A DNA stretch of 64,000 nucleotides from Desulfovibrio piger (GTDB taxonomy: Bacteria > Desulfobacterota > Desulfovibrionia > Desulfovibrionales > Desulfovibrionaceae), in assembly GCF_012843875.1 (NCBI RefSeq), contig NZ_JABAFY010000010.1, positions 1-64,000 on the forward strand, read 5' to 3'. Both the position numbers and the translations under genes were made by a program. The notes below the pieces were generated by a model that was given only the letters and a program-made list of their open reading frames with translations, did no database searches and was not told the origin of the DNA. Of this stretch, positions 41,722 to 50,632 are shown one piece after another (the stretch's first letter is position 1; each line of letters opens with the position of its first letter).

Positions 41722-42705
41722 ATGTCACTGCCACGTGCCGCCCTGCTGGGCTGTATGCTGTCCCTGGCCGTCTCCCTGACTGTCCCTGCCCCGGCCCGCG
41801 CCGAAGTCACCCTGCTCATCCCCAGTCGTACCTTCATCGACGTCCCCGCCGAGAAAAAAGGTACGGAACCCCAGGCTGCCAAAGCGCCCGCCGCCAAAGA
41901 AGCCAAGAACACCGCCGACAGCGGCAAGGAGGCCCCTGCCGAAGCCGCCGGTGAGGAGAACAAGGCCCAGGCTGCCGCCCAGCCCGCCCCGCCGCCGCTC
42001 AATGCGGAGGTGGACATGCTCATCAGCCTGATGCGTCCCAGAGAACATGCCGCCCAGCCCATGGACATGCCGCAGCTCTTCGCCGTGCTGCGGCACGATG
42101 CCGGGACCCGTTTCGTCAACGGGACTCCCCAGCCCGAGCGCCGTGACCTGCTGGGCGACATGGAAGAAAGCCTGTACCTGGATACCAAGGCCTGGGGCGC
42201 CAATGTGGCCATCGACCAGCCCGGCCTCTACCAGTTCATCACCGAGACCCGCCCGCGCCTCAATGCGGAACGGCAATGCTTCGAGCAGCAGTACGTCAAG
42301 AGCATCCTGCCGGTCTGCGGCGTGGAAGAAGGCTGGGAGCGGCCCGCCGGACTGCGCTTGGAGATCCTGCCCCTGACCCGGCCTTTCGGCCTGACCGCAG
42401 GCAGCAGCTTTACGGGCAAGGCACTGGGTCCTGACGGTCCCCTGACAAATGCCCGTGTATACATGGACCGCATCCGCACGGAAAAAAAGACCGGCCCCCT
42501 GCCCTGGCAGCATGATCTGGAAGCCCGCACCGATGCCGACGGCCAGTTCACCTTCACCCCCGGAGCGCCCGGCTGGTGGTGCTGCGTGGTGGAAGTGCCC
42601 GGCCAGCCCCTCAAGGGCCCTGACGGCCAGCCCACGCCCCTGATCCTGGGGAGCGTCCTCTGGCTGTACGTGGATGCGGCGGAACAGCCCGACAAAAACC
42701 GGTAG
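41722..42705 (+). CDS. Exported DUF4198-type protein
   Basis: The 327-residue product has a Sec signal peptide (1-27, ending PARA-EVTL). A low-complexity Ala/Glu/Lys segment (about 43-95) follows. The C-terminal half (about 100-320) matches DUF4198 / NikM-like proteins, with beta strands, TRPFGLTAGSSFTGKALGPDGPL and DADGQFTFTPGAPGWWCCVVE. Members often sit beside nickel or cobalt transporters; none is adjacent here. The cysteines at CFEQQYVKSILPVCGVEEGW could form a disulfide in the periplasm. Function is unassigned. Confidence 0.75.
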   Translation: MSLPRAALLGCMLSLAVSLTVPAPARAEVTLLIPSRTFIDVPAEKKGTEPQAAKAPAAKEAKNTADSGKEAPAEAAGEENKAQAAAQPAPPPLNAEVDMLISLMRPREHAAQPMDMPQLFAVLRHDAGTRFVNGTPQPERRDLLGDMEESLYLDTKAWGANVAIDQPGLYQFITETRPRLNAERQCFEQQYVKSILPVCGVEEGWERPAGLRLEILPLTRPFGLTAGSSFTGKALGPDGPLTNARVYMDRIRTEKKTGPLPWQHDLEARTDADGQFTFTPGAPGWWCCVVEVPGQPLKGPDGQPTPLILGSVLWLYVDAAEQPDKNR

Positions 42706-42791
42706 GCCGAAAATACACTTTTTTCAGCAGGTATTTCCCGCGATTATCACCGTGCAGCCCCGGCCGTCCCCCCGGGAGAGCCTTGCGGGCC

Positions 42792-42819
42792 TTGCCTTTT
42801 TGCCCAAGCCAGCTATAGT
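42792..42819 (+). promoter_or_regulatory. Promoter of the Tim44-like gene
   Basis: TTGCCT (42792-42797), a 16-bp spacer and TATAGT (42814-42819), 54 bp before the start codon; context CCTTGCC. Confidence 0.55.
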
Positions 42820-42873
42820 AAATGGTATTGAGAAAAGAAGCCTGAACGCATCTTTACCCTTACGGAGACATCA

Positions 42874-43776
42874 ATGAAGATCAAAGCTATCCTGACCATG
42901 CTCATCATGCTGGGAGGCGCCTGTATGTATGCCCTGCCCGACACCGCCGATGCGGCCCGTCTGGGCGGGGGGCGTTCCTTCGGCAGCCGTCCTTCCATGT
43001 CTCAGCCCGCCCAGGCCCCCAGCGCCATGCAGCGCCAGTCCACGCAGCAGCGCCAGCAGGCGGCCCAGGCCCAGCAGCCCCAGCGCAAGGGCTTCCTCGG
43101 CGGTATGGGTGGCCTGCTCGGCGGCCTTCTGGCCGGTTCGCTCATCGGCTCCCTGCTCTTCGGCGGCGGCTTCTCCGGTGGCGGCATCATGGACATCCTG
43201 CTGCTCGGCATCCTGCTCTTCGTGGGCCTGAAGCTTTTTGCCCGCGCCCGCAGCAAGGCCCAGCCCGCGCCCGCCGGTGCCGGCAACGCTCCCATGGGCG
43301 GCATGGAGCCCCCCCTGCAGCGTAACGACACCGCGGCTTCCGGCTGGGACACCCTGAGCGGCCAGAACAATGCCTACAACAGCCAGCCCGAAGTGGTCAT
43401 CCCCATGCCCGCCGACTTCGATGCCGAAGAATTCCTGCGCGGCGCCAAGATGGCCTACAACCGCCTCCAGGCTGCCTGGGACAGCCGTGATCTCAACGAT
43501 ATCGCCCAGTTCGCCAGCCCGGCCGTCATGGACGCCGTGCGTCAGCAGCTGGCCGAAGAGGCCGAACCCAGCAAGACCGAGATCCTGCTGGTCAACGCCC
43601 AGCTCCTGAGCGTGGTCAATGAAGACAAGGAACAGCGCGCCCAGGTCTACTTCGATGTCCTCATGCGCGAACGTCCCGATCAGCCTACGCCTTCCAACGT
43701 GCGCGAGATCTGGCATTTCGTCCGTGAGCTCGACGGTGGCACCTGGAAGCTGGACGGCATCCAGCAAGTAGCGTAA
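42874..43776 (+). CDS. Tim44-like domain membrane protein
   Basis: The 300-residue product has an N-terminal signal or anchor (1-27), a Gln/Ser-rich low-complexity segment (about 40-72), a Gly-rich segment leading to a membrane helix (GGIMDILLLGILLFVGLKLF, about 105-122) and a C-terminal Tim44-like domain (about 165-298) with EEFLRGAKMAYNRLQAAWDSRDL and AQFASPAVMDAV. Bacterial Tim44 domains are thought to bind membranes or partner proteins; the role is unknown. TTACGGAGAC precedes the ATG. Confidence 0.85.
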   Translation: MKIKAILTMLIMLGGACMYALPDTADAARLGGGRSFGSRPSMSQPAQAPSAMQRQSTQQRQQAAQAQQPQRKGFLGGMGGLLGGLLAGSLIGSLLFGGGFSGGGIMDILLLGILLFVGLKLFARARSKAQPAPAGAGNAPMGGMEPPLQRNDTAASGWDTLSGQNNAYNSQPEVVIPMPADFDAEEFLRGAKMAYNRLQAAWDSRDLNDIAQFASPAVMDAVRQQLAEEAEPSKTEILLVNAQLLSVVNEDKEQRAQVYFDVLMRERPDQPTPSNVREIWHFVRELDGGTWKLDGIQQVA

Positions 43777-43810
43777 TATACGCAAAGAAGAACTATTACT
43801 AAATAATCGG

Positions 43811-43836
43811 GGCCGGAAGTTCTTCCGGCCTTTTTT
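43811..43836 (+). terminator. Terminator of the Tim44-like gene
   Basis: GGCCGGAA-GTTC-TTCCGGCC followed by T6. Confidence 0.93.
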
Positions 43837-43866
43837 ATCCCCCGCCCGGCGGGGCAAGGAGTCCAC

Positions 43867-44262
43867 ATGGAATGTTATGTCCGCAAGCACGACAAGCTCG
43901 TGCGTCATCTTGATATGTGCATCGAAGAAGTCAGCCGCGAATATGCCCGCGTGACCATGCCCATCACCGAGAACCACAAGAACGGCATGGGCGTGGCCCA
44001 CGGCGGCGCCATCTTCTCCCTGGCCGACGTGGCCTTCGGCTGTGCGGCCAATGCCGGCAACGACCACGGTGTGGTCAGCCTGTCCACCACCATCGAGTAC
44101 CTGCGCCCCGGCATGGTCAGCCCCCTCAAGGCCGAAGCCCGTCTGGTGCGCAACGGCGCCCATGTGCTCACCTACGACGTCAACGTCTATGACGGCAGCG
44201 GCGCCCATGTGGCCAAGTGTCTGGCCACCGGTTTCCAGACCAACGTGCCCCTGCCCCGCTAA
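43867..44262 (+). CDS. PaaI-like hotdog-fold thioesterase
   Basis: The 131-residue product has the hotdog signature GVAHGGAIFSLADVAFGCAAN (about 40-60), with the conserved HGG and downstream Asp of PaaI-type acyl-CoA thioesterases. LSTTIEYLRPGMVSPLKAEA forms the central strand. CAAGGAGT precedes the ATG. It lies between two terminators, so it is probably expressed alone from an unseen promoter. Substrate unknown; an aromatic or short acyl-CoA is usual in the family. Confidence 0.9.
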   Translation: MECYVRKHDKLVRHLDMCIEEVSREYARVTMPITENHKNGMGVAHGGAIFSLADVAFGCAANAGNDHGVVSLSTTIEYLRPGMVSPLKAEARLVRNGAHVLTYDVNVYDGSGAHVAKCLATGFQTNVPLPR

Positions 44263-44340
44263 CGCGAGCGAAAAAGTCCTTTTTCCCTGCGCGTCCTTTA
44301 CCGGCAGGGCGCTCTCCTTCCGGCAAGGCAACAAGCACAC

Positions 44341-44374
44341 AAAAAGGGGACGGCATCATGCCGTCCCCTTTCTT
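44341..44374. terminator. Bidirectional terminator between convergent genes
   Basis: AAAGGGGACGGCA-TCA-TGCCGTCCCCTTT is a 13-bp perfect stem flanked by T-rich sequence on one side and A5 on the other, so it can serve both the thioesterase and the pseudouridine synthase. Confidence 0.9.
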
Positions 44375-44391
44375 TATGGTCATCTTAGGAT

Positions 44392-45393
44392 TCAGTTCCC
44401 CTGCCGGGCCGCCGCCTCGTCGATCTCGTCCGGCACGGCCTGCGGCAGCCTGTCGGCGGGCCAGTCGGGCAGGCAGGCAAAACGTCGTCCATCCGGCAGG
44501 ATGACCCGCATGGCATGCAGGTACATGGGCGTCCCTGCGGCACGTCCGCGGGCCCCGTATTTGACGTCCCCCTCGATGGGATGCCCCAGGGAGGAAAGCT
44601 GGGCCCGGATCTGGTGGGTGCGCCCGGTCAGCAGACGGACCAGCAGCAGACTGCGACGATCCTCCACCCGTACGGGCCGGACCAGCAGCAGGGCTTCCGT
44701 CTCCCCATTGCCCGGTGCGCCGGTCTGCCGGACATGCATCTGTTCCCGGCCGTTATCGGCCTCCTTGCGCAGCCAGTGCCGGAACAGGCGCACCCCCGTA
44801 TGGGGCCAGCGCCCTTCCACCCAGGCCAGATATTCTTTTTTCATCCGCCGTTCACGCAGAGCCGTGGTCAGCTCGCGCAGGACGGAAAAACTGGCAGCCA
44901 CCAGCAGGATGCCCGAAGTGTCCTTGTCCAGACGATGGACAGGCGTGGGCTTGAACGGGGCATCCCCTGCCCGGGCCGCCAGACGGCTGGACAGACTGTC
45001 CTCGTGGCCGGTGCCGGGATGCGTGGGCAGGCCCGCCGGCTTGCAGAAGACCCAGAGGTCCCCGTCCTTCTGCAATGGACGGGGGGCAGGGGGCAGGGCC
45101 TGTGTCCGCTGGCGCGGCTCATGCTCCTGCTCCGGGGAGGCCTGACCTCCCGTGGCCTTGCTCCGGCGGCTCATGCCCAGAGCAAAGGGAGGCAGGCGCA
45201 CGCTGTCGCCCGCGGCCACAAGGCCGAACGGTTTTGCCCGGCCACCATTGATGCGGACCTGACCCGTGCGGATCCAGCGATGCAGCAGCGACGGCGGCAG
45301 ATCCAGACGCCGTTGCAGGAATTGCAGCAGCTTCTGCCCGCCTTCGCGGGGATCCACGATGACTGTATTGGGGTCGGGCGCTTCACCCATCAT
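44392..45393 (-). CDS. RluA-family 23S rRNA / tRNA pseudouridine synthase
   Basis: The 333-residue product has an N-terminal S4 RNA-binding domain (about 15-75) and a catalytic domain with the HRLDKDTSG motif (about 154-162; Asp is catalytic) and LLTGRTHQIRAQLSSLGHPI. A charged linker of about 40 residues joins them. The start at 45393 (MMGEAPDP) overlaps the PAS-GGDEF gene end by 11 bp; the second ATG at 45390 is equally possible. RluC and RluD are the closest well-known relatives, and the target base cannot be read from sequence. Confidence 0.9.
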   Translation of the reverse strand: MMGEAPDPNTVIVDPREGGQKLLQFLQRRLDLPPSLLHRWIRTGQVRINGGRAKPFGLVAAGDSVRLPPFALGMSRRSKATGGQASPEQEHEPRQRTQALPPAPRPLQKDGDLWVFCKPAGLPTHPGTGHEDSLSSRLAARAGDAPFKPTPVHRLDKDTSGILLVAASFSVLRELTTALRERRMKKEYLAWVEGRWPHTGVRLFRHWLRKEADNGREQMHVRQTGAPGNGETEALLLVRPVRVEDRRSLLLVRLLTGRTHQIRAQLSSLGHPIEGDVKYGARGRAAGTPMYLHAMRVILPDGRRFACLPDWPADRLPQAVPDEIDEAAARQGN

Positions 45394-47098
45394 ATCGGCT
45401 CTCCTCCAGGGATACCACGCAATCCTTGCGTTTTTCTATCCAGGCCTTGATGGCATGGCCGGAAACCAGCCGGCTGCCGTGCTTTTCGTGGAGCATCCGG
45501 CGGTCGGCAAGGGCAAGGGCCTCCCGCAGGGAGGGTGCCTCCTCCGCACCGGAAAGGCCAAAGGACATGATGACCGGCACATTGCCGGAATGTTCGTTGT
45601 AATGCCGGAACACCGCCCTGATCTTTTCCAGGACCCGCGCGGCATCGCGCAGATTGCACCGGGGCAGCAGCACGGCGAACTCGCCACCGCCCAGCCGGGC
45701 TACGCAGTCCGTGGAACGCAGCGAGCTCCGCAGCAGACGGGCGGCCGTCTGCAACATGCTGTTGCCGGTGTCGTGTCCCAGATAGTCGTTGATCAGTTTC
45801 AGTCCGTTGACGTCGCAGCTGATGATGCTGACCACCTTGTCCGGCTGCATGTCCAGCCGGTCCAGCTCGTTATGGAAATAGACCAGGCTGTGGACGTCCG
45901 TCAGGGGATCGTATTCGATCATCTCCGCCAGCCGGTCGCGCTCTCCCTGGGTGGTGGTGATGTCCGTATGCAGGCCAATGAGGCGCGTGGCGCGACCGTG
46001 GGCGTTGCGCCGCAGGACGCGGGCCCGGCTCAGTATCCAGCAATAGGTGCCGTCTGCCTTGCGCATGCGGAAAGAATGTTCGTAACTGTCACCGTAACGG
46101 GGCGACATGATGATGTCCATCTGCCGTTTCAGGATCGCCGGACGCTCATCGGGATGCAACTTGTCCCGCCAGCTTTCGAAGGTGTTGCCGAACGTGCTCC
46201 TGTCATAGCCCAGCATGGCGGTATAGCGGGGACTGTAGTAGATGGTGTTGGTCTCCATGTTCCAGTCCCACAGGCCGTCACCGCTGCCGAACAGGGCCAT
46301 GAGGGAGATCTCGCAGCTTTTGCTGGAAAGGGCCTCCTGAGGTTCTTCCCCGCCCCGCTGCACGAGGTTCCCTGTCACATAGACGGGCTGCCCGGAATCG
46401 TCATGGCCCACAAGGGTGCCGGAAACCAGAAAATTTTTACGGCTGCCGTCCGGCAGATGCAGCAGCACGCGCTCCACGAAGCTGCCGTCATGGTCACGGG
46501 CGTTCAGGAGCCGGGAAAAGCGGCTGGAAAAAAAGCGTGCGGCATCGGCCCCCAGCATGTCCCGGATGGTCTGACGGGGCAGACGCAGGCCGACGCTGTC
46601 GGGAAGGCGGAGCAGCCGGGCACAGTTCCTGTCCAGCGTATATTCCTCCCGGGCGCAATCATAGACCCACCGGCCTTCCGCGCCGGTCTCATGCAACCAG
46701 CCCCTGCCGTCCAGCCTGGTCAGGGCCCCGACCAGCAGGCGGGGCGTGCCGCAGGAAAAACGCTCCAGCACGATGGCCCGGCAGCAGATGATGTCCTCGC
46801 CCACGGTCTGCAGGATCTCCATGGCACTGTCGAAGGAAGAGCGGCGCAGGCTACCGAAGAGCTGCCGGACACTTTCCTGCCGGTCTTCGGCAAGGCCGTC
46901 ACAGAAGGCCCCGCATTCGCCCCGGTAACCATTCCCCGCCCCGCCTTGCAGCAGGTTGGCGGCCTCCGGGCTCAGGACGATGCGGTCACTGTGGACGTCC
47001 CACTGCCAAAGGGGGTCTGCGGCACCCATGACATGGGATTCATACCAGTCAGCCGGTAAAGGTACATCACTCATAGGGTCATCCCGGGTATCATACAT
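45383..47098 (-). CDS. PAS-PAS-GGDEF protein with altered signature (GGGEF)
   Basis: The 571-residue product has at least one clear PAS/PAC pair (about 265-385, WDWNMETNTIYYSPRYTAMLG ... RLIGLHTDITTTQ) and a poorly conserved PAS-like region before it (about 15-240), then a GGDEF domain (about 395-545). The signature reads RLGGGEFAVLL, where the third position Asp/Glu needed for metal binding is Gly. It is likely inactive as a diguanylate cyclase, or strongly weakened. There is no EAL domain and no membrane segment. Start MYDTRDD is preceded by ATAGGAA; MSDVPLP 8 codons later is an alternative. Confidence 0.85.
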   Translation of the reverse strand: MYDTRDDPMSDVPLPADWYESHVMGAADPLWQWDVHSDRIVLSPEAANLLQGGAGNGYRGECGAFCDGLAEDRQESVRQLFGSLRRSSFDSAMEILQTVGEDIICCRAIVLERFSCGTPRLLVGALTRLDGRGWLHETGAEGRWVYDCAREEYTLDRNCARLLRLPDSVGLRLPRQTIRDMLGADAARFFSSRFSRLLNARDHDGSFVERVLLHLPDGSRKNFLVSGTLVGHDDSGQPVYVTGNLVQRGGEEPQEALSSKSCEISLMALFGSGDGLWDWNMETNTIYYSPRYTAMLGYDRSTFGNTFESWRDKLHPDERPAILKRQMDIIMSPRYGDSYEHSFRMRKADGTYCWILSRARVLRRNAHGRATRLIGLHTDITTTQGERDRLAEMIEYDPLTDVHSLVYFHNELDRLDMQPDKVVSIISCDVNGLKLINDYLGHDTGNSMLQTAARLLRSSLRSTDCVARLGGGEFAVLLPRCNLRDAARVLEKIRAVFRHYNEHSGNVPVIMSFGLSGAEEAPSLREALALADRRMLHEKHGSRLVSGHAIKAWIEKRKDCVVSLEESRYDG

Positions 47099-47227
47099 GA
47101 TTTCCTATCAAAAGCGCATGAAGGGAGCAAGCCTTTCCCTCCCGGCATTCCGCGTGTATGACAGGGGGCAGCGGGAGCGCCCGTACCTTCCATGACACCG
47201 GACGACGCTCCCTCACAGGAGGTCCCC

Positions 47228-47926
47228 ATGCGCTGCTGCGTACTGCAACATCTGGCTTTTGAAGATCTTGGGACATTCGCGCCCGTACTCCTTGAAACAG
47301 GCTGGACCATACAGGCCTGCCATGTGGCGGATGGCCTCCCGGATGCACGGGACTGGCGCGATGCCGACCTGTGCATCGTCCTGGGCGGGCCCATGGGCGT
47401 CCACGACGGGGCGGCCTATCCCTTCCTTTCCCGTGAACTGGAGCTCGTCCGCAGCCGCCTGGGCGAAGGACGGCCCCTGCTGGGCATCTGCCTGGGCGCC
47501 CAGCTCATGGCACAGGCCCTGGGCGCGGCGGTCTATGCGGGCAAGGCCAAGGAGATCGGCTGGGGCGGCCTGCAGCTGACGGAAGCCGGCGCAGCCTCGC
47601 CCCTGGCAGCCCTGCGCGGGGCCCCCGTGCTGCACTGGCACGGCGATACCTTCGACCTGCCGCCCGCCGCCACCCTGCTGGCCTCCACGGACATCACGCC
47701 CCATCAGGCGTTTCAGGCAGGGGCAGGCCAGCTGGCCCTGCAATTCCATGCCGAGGCCGACGCCGCCCGCATGGAGCACTGGCTCATGGGCCATGCCTGC
47801 GAACTGGCCGCCGCCGGTCTGGACGTGGCGGCCATCCGTCAGGATGCCCGCGACCTGGGTAGCCGTGCCGCGGCCGCCGGACAAGATTTCTTCCGCCGCT
47901 GGCTGACCGGCGTCTTCACCGCCTGA
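47228..47926 (+). CDS. Class I glutamine amidotransferase
   Basis: The 232-residue product is a stand-alone GATase1 like those named GMP-synthase-like. The nucleophile elbow is GICLGAQLMA (Cys about 86), the oxyanion segment VLGGPMGVHD, and the histidine-glutamate pair lies in LQFHAEAD. HWHGDTFDLPPAATLLAST is typical. The start at 47228 follows CACAGGAGG; the upstream ATG at 47192 lacks a site. It may release ammonia for, or remove gamma-glutamyl groups from, an unknown substrate. It is 38 bp upstream of cinA, on the same strand. Confidence 0.9.
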   Translation: MRCCVLQHLAFEDLGTFAPVLLETGWTIQACHVADGLPDARDWRDADLCIVLGGPMGVHDGAAYPFLSRELELVRSRLGEGRPLLGICLGAQLMAQALGAAVYAGKAKEIGWGGLQLTEAGAASPLAALRGAPVLHWHGDTFDLPPAATLLASTDITPHQAFQAGAGQLALQFHAEADAARMEHWLMGHACELAAAGLDVAAIRQDARDLGSRAAAAGQDFFRRWLTGVFTA

Positions 47927-47964
47927 GCCCGCCCCGACGCATCCCCACAGACAAGGAACATCGC

Positions 47965-49221
47965 ATGAAAGCCGAGATCATTTCCGTGGGCACCGAGCTT
48001 TTGCTCGGCCACACCATCAATACGGACGCCGCCCATGTGGCCCGCGCCCTCTCCTCCCTGGGCATCGACCTGCACCATGCCTGCGTGGTGGGCGACAACG
48101 CCGCCCGCCTGGAAGAATGCCTGCGAGCCGCCCTGCAGCGCAGCGACCTGGTCATCACCACCGGCGGCCTGGGCCCCACCAACGACGACCTCACCAAGGA
48201 GACCGTGGCCCGCGTCCTGGGCCTGCCGCTGGAAGAAGATGCGGACAGCCTGCGCAGGCTGCGGGAATACTTCGGTGACCGGCCCGTGGGCGAGAACCAG
48301 TACAAGCAGGCCTGGTTGCCGCGCGGCAGCCACGCCTTTGCCAACAGCGTGGGCACGGCCCCGGGCTGCGCCGCGCCTGCGGAAGGCGGCAAGCTGGTCA
48401 TCCTGCTGCCCGGCCCGCCGTCCGAGCTCCTGCCCATGCTGCATGACGAGGTCGTGCCCTGGCTTGCCCGCAAGACCGGGGCCTGCATCCACTCCAGCAT
48501 GGTGCGCACCTTTGCCCTGGGCGAAGGGGATGCCGAGCTGCGGCTGCGCGACATGACCGGTGCCGCCAACCCCACAGTGGCCACCTACGCCACCGATGGC
48601 GAGATGTTCGTGCGCATCACGGCCAAGGCCGCCACCGCCGAAGAGGCCGCACGGCTGGTGGCCCCCGTGCGGGATGCCGTCTGCCGCCGTCTGGGCGAAC
48701 ACGTCTACGGCGTGGACGTGGAAAATCTGGAAAGCGTCGTCGTGCCCCTGCTGCTGCAACGCGGCGAGACCCTGACCACGGCCGAATCCTGCACGGGCGG
48801 CCTGCTGGCCAAGCGCATCACCGACGTGGCCGGTGCCTCGTCGGTCTTCCATCAGGGGGTCGTGACCTATGCCAACGAAGCCAAGACCCGGCTGCTGGGC
48901 GTTCCCGAAGAGCTGCTGGCCAGCGTGGGGGCCGTCAGCCCCGAAGTGGCCCGCTGCATGGCCGAACAGGCCTGCACCCGCTACGGCAGCACCTGGGGCG
49001 TGGGCATCTCCGGCATCGCGGGCCCCGGCGGCGCCACGGCCACCAAGCCCGTGGGCCTGGTCTACATCGCCCTCAGCAACGGCCGGCAGACCTGGCTGCG
49101 CGTCATGCGCCCCCACGGCCGCTACATGGGCCGGGCCTGGACCCGCCAGCGCGCCGCCAGCCACGCCCTGGACATGCTGCGCCGCGCCATGCTCGGCCTG
49201 CCTGTGGAGATGGAGGCGTAG
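47965..49221 (+). CDS. cinA: CinA-family nicotinamide-nucleotide amidohydrolase
   Basis: The 418-residue product has the N-terminal molybdopterin-binding-like (COG1058) domain, beginning MKAEIISVGTELLLGHTINTDA and with TTGGLGPTNDDLTKE, and the C-terminal PncC domain, with TTAESCTGGLLAKRITDVAG (active-site Ser) and GISGIAGPGGAT. It recycles NMN to NaMN and can hydrolyse ADP-ribose in other bacteria. Length is normal for the two-domain form. AAGGAAC precedes the ATG. Confidence 0.95.
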   Translation: MKAEIISVGTELLLGHTINTDAAHVARALSSLGIDLHHACVVGDNAARLEECLRAALQRSDLVITTGGLGPTNDDLTKETVARVLGLPLEEDADSLRRLREYFGDRPVGENQYKQAWLPRGSHAFANSVGTAPGCAAPAEGGKLVILLPGPPSELLPMLHDEVVPWLARKTGACIHSSMVRTFALGEGDAELRLRDMTGAANPTVATYATDGEMFVRITAKAATAEEAARLVAPVRDAVCRRLGEHVYGVDVENLESVVVPLLLQRGETLTTAESCTGGLLAKRITDVAGASSVFHQGVVTYANEAKTRLLGVPEELLASVGAVSPEVARCMAEQACTRYGSTWGVGISGIAGPGGATATKPVGLVYIALSNGRQTWLRVMRPHGRYMGRAWTRQRAASHALDMLRRAMLGLPVEMEA

Positions 49222-49373
49222 CAGACTGCTCAAAGCCGGGAAGGAGCGTCCTTCCCCGGAACATCCTGCACAGCGCCCCATCCCGGTGTGAAGACCGGCA
49301 GCTTGCCCGCATGGCAGACAGCCGTGCTCCGGTACGTCGAACACGCTGCCGTCTCCCTTTCTTCCCTGAAACG

Positions 49374-49417
49374 ATACCGCCCCGTTTATTGGCACGAGCT
49401 GATGGACGGGGCGGTAT
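49374..49417. repeat. 12-bp inverted repeat between convergent genes
   Basis: ATACCGCCCCGT (49374-49385) pairs with ACGGGGCGGTAT (49406-49417) around a 20-nt loop. It has no clear T tract, so it is a poor intrinsic terminator but lies where cinA and the hydrolase transcripts meet. Confidence 0.6.
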
Positions 49418-49471
49418 GTCATGACCGGGCTTTTCCGTCAAGCCGGTATCCCGGCCTGTCGCAGCCCGGGA

Positions 49472-50425
49472 CTAGTGTTCCAGGAACTCCACCACCTTCT
49501 GGCGGAATTCCTTGTAATAGGGCTTTTCCATCATCATGGCATGGGCAGCGCCGGGCATGATCTCCAGCTTGGAGCCGGAAGGCAGCTTGCTCATGGCGGC
49601 CCGCATGCTGTCGAGGTTCAGGTACGGGTCCTTGTCACCGCCGATGACCAGGGTGGGCACCCGGATGGCGGCGGGGTCGATGAGAGGCGTCTCCGCGGAG
49701 ACCAGCAGGTCGCGGCGGCCGCCGTTGGGGCTGGAGTCCTTGTCATAGCGCCAGCAGTTGGACTGGAACACGGCCACCACCTGTGGGTCCACGATGGTGT
49801 AGTCGATGGCGCCGTCCTTGGTGGTCTGGAAGTCGCCCGCCGCATGCAGCCAGGTATTGTGGTTGAAGGGCACCTTCACTTCGGCGGCACCCAGGCCCAC
49901 CATGATGGGCGCATACAGCACCAACTTCTTCACCATCTCGGGATGACGGGCCACGAAGCGGCTGCTGGTGACGGTGCCCCAGCTCCAGCCCAGCACATCC
50001 AGCTTCTTCTGGCCGGAGACCTTGAGGATCTCGGCCGCGGCGGCCGCAGCATCCTCGGCGGCATAGTCGGAATTGGGCATGAAGCCGTCTTCCACTTCCT
50101 GGGATTCACCATAACCGGCCACGTCGAAGGTCCAGACAGCGAAGCCGCGCGCGGCAAGGTAGCGGGCCAGGCTGTAGTCGGCATAGTTCACGTCGAACTC
50201 ATGCGAGGAATAGGTCAGGCCGTGCACCAGCAGGATCTGGCGCTGGGGCTGCGTCCCGGCCACGGCCAGACGCTGCAGATGCAGGGCGACGCCGTTGCGC
50301 TCCAGCGGGAAGGTCTGGATCTGATATTCCGTGGCGGCATCAGCACGGGCCTGGACCGTGGCGACCTGAAGGGAAAAAAGCAGCACCTGCAGCATCAGCA
50401 GGCAGGACAGAAGTGAACGGATCAT
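49472..50425 (-). CDS. Exported alpha/beta hydrolase
   Basis: The 317-residue product has a signal peptide (1-27, VQARA-DAAT) and a full alpha/beta hydrolase fold. The oxyanion strand LLVHGLTYSSHEFD, nucleophile elbow GWSWG (GxSxG), the acid in VIGGDKDPY and the histidine in GAAHAMMM are present in order. It should act in the periplasm on an ester or related bond; substrate unknown. The start at 50425 follows GGGGGGA; MIRGADTG at 50455 is less likely. Confidence 0.88.
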   Translation of the reverse strand: MIRSLLSCLLMLQVLLFSLQVATVQARADAATEYQIQTFPLERNGVALHLQRLAVAGTQPQRQILLVHGLTYSSHEFDVNYADYSLARYLAARGFAVWTFDVAGYGESQEVEDGFMPNSDYAAEDAAAAAAEILKVSGQKKLDVLGWSWGTVTSSRFVARHPEMVKKLVLYAPIMVGLGAAEVKVPFNHNTWLHAAGDFQTTKDGAIDYTIVDPQVVAVFQSNCWRYDKDSSPNGGRRDLLVSAETPLIDPAAIRVPTLVIGGDKDPYLNLDSMRAAMSKLPSGSKLEIMPGAAHAMMMEKPYYKEFRQKVVEFLEH

Positions 50426-50632
50426 GGTTCCCCCCGTGTCCGCTCCCCGGATCATCCCCGCAGGAGCGGCCTTGGATGAAATGTGAAAGATGTGAGCTTT
50501 TGCGGCTGAAACCCCTTTGCAGTCGCAAAAAAATTTTATAGCATGGTTTAATATTTATAAACAACGGCGTATTCAGTTTAATGCAAAGACGCCGGGAGGC
50601 ACGCGGCTGCGGCCTCTTTTCCGGGAGGGAAC

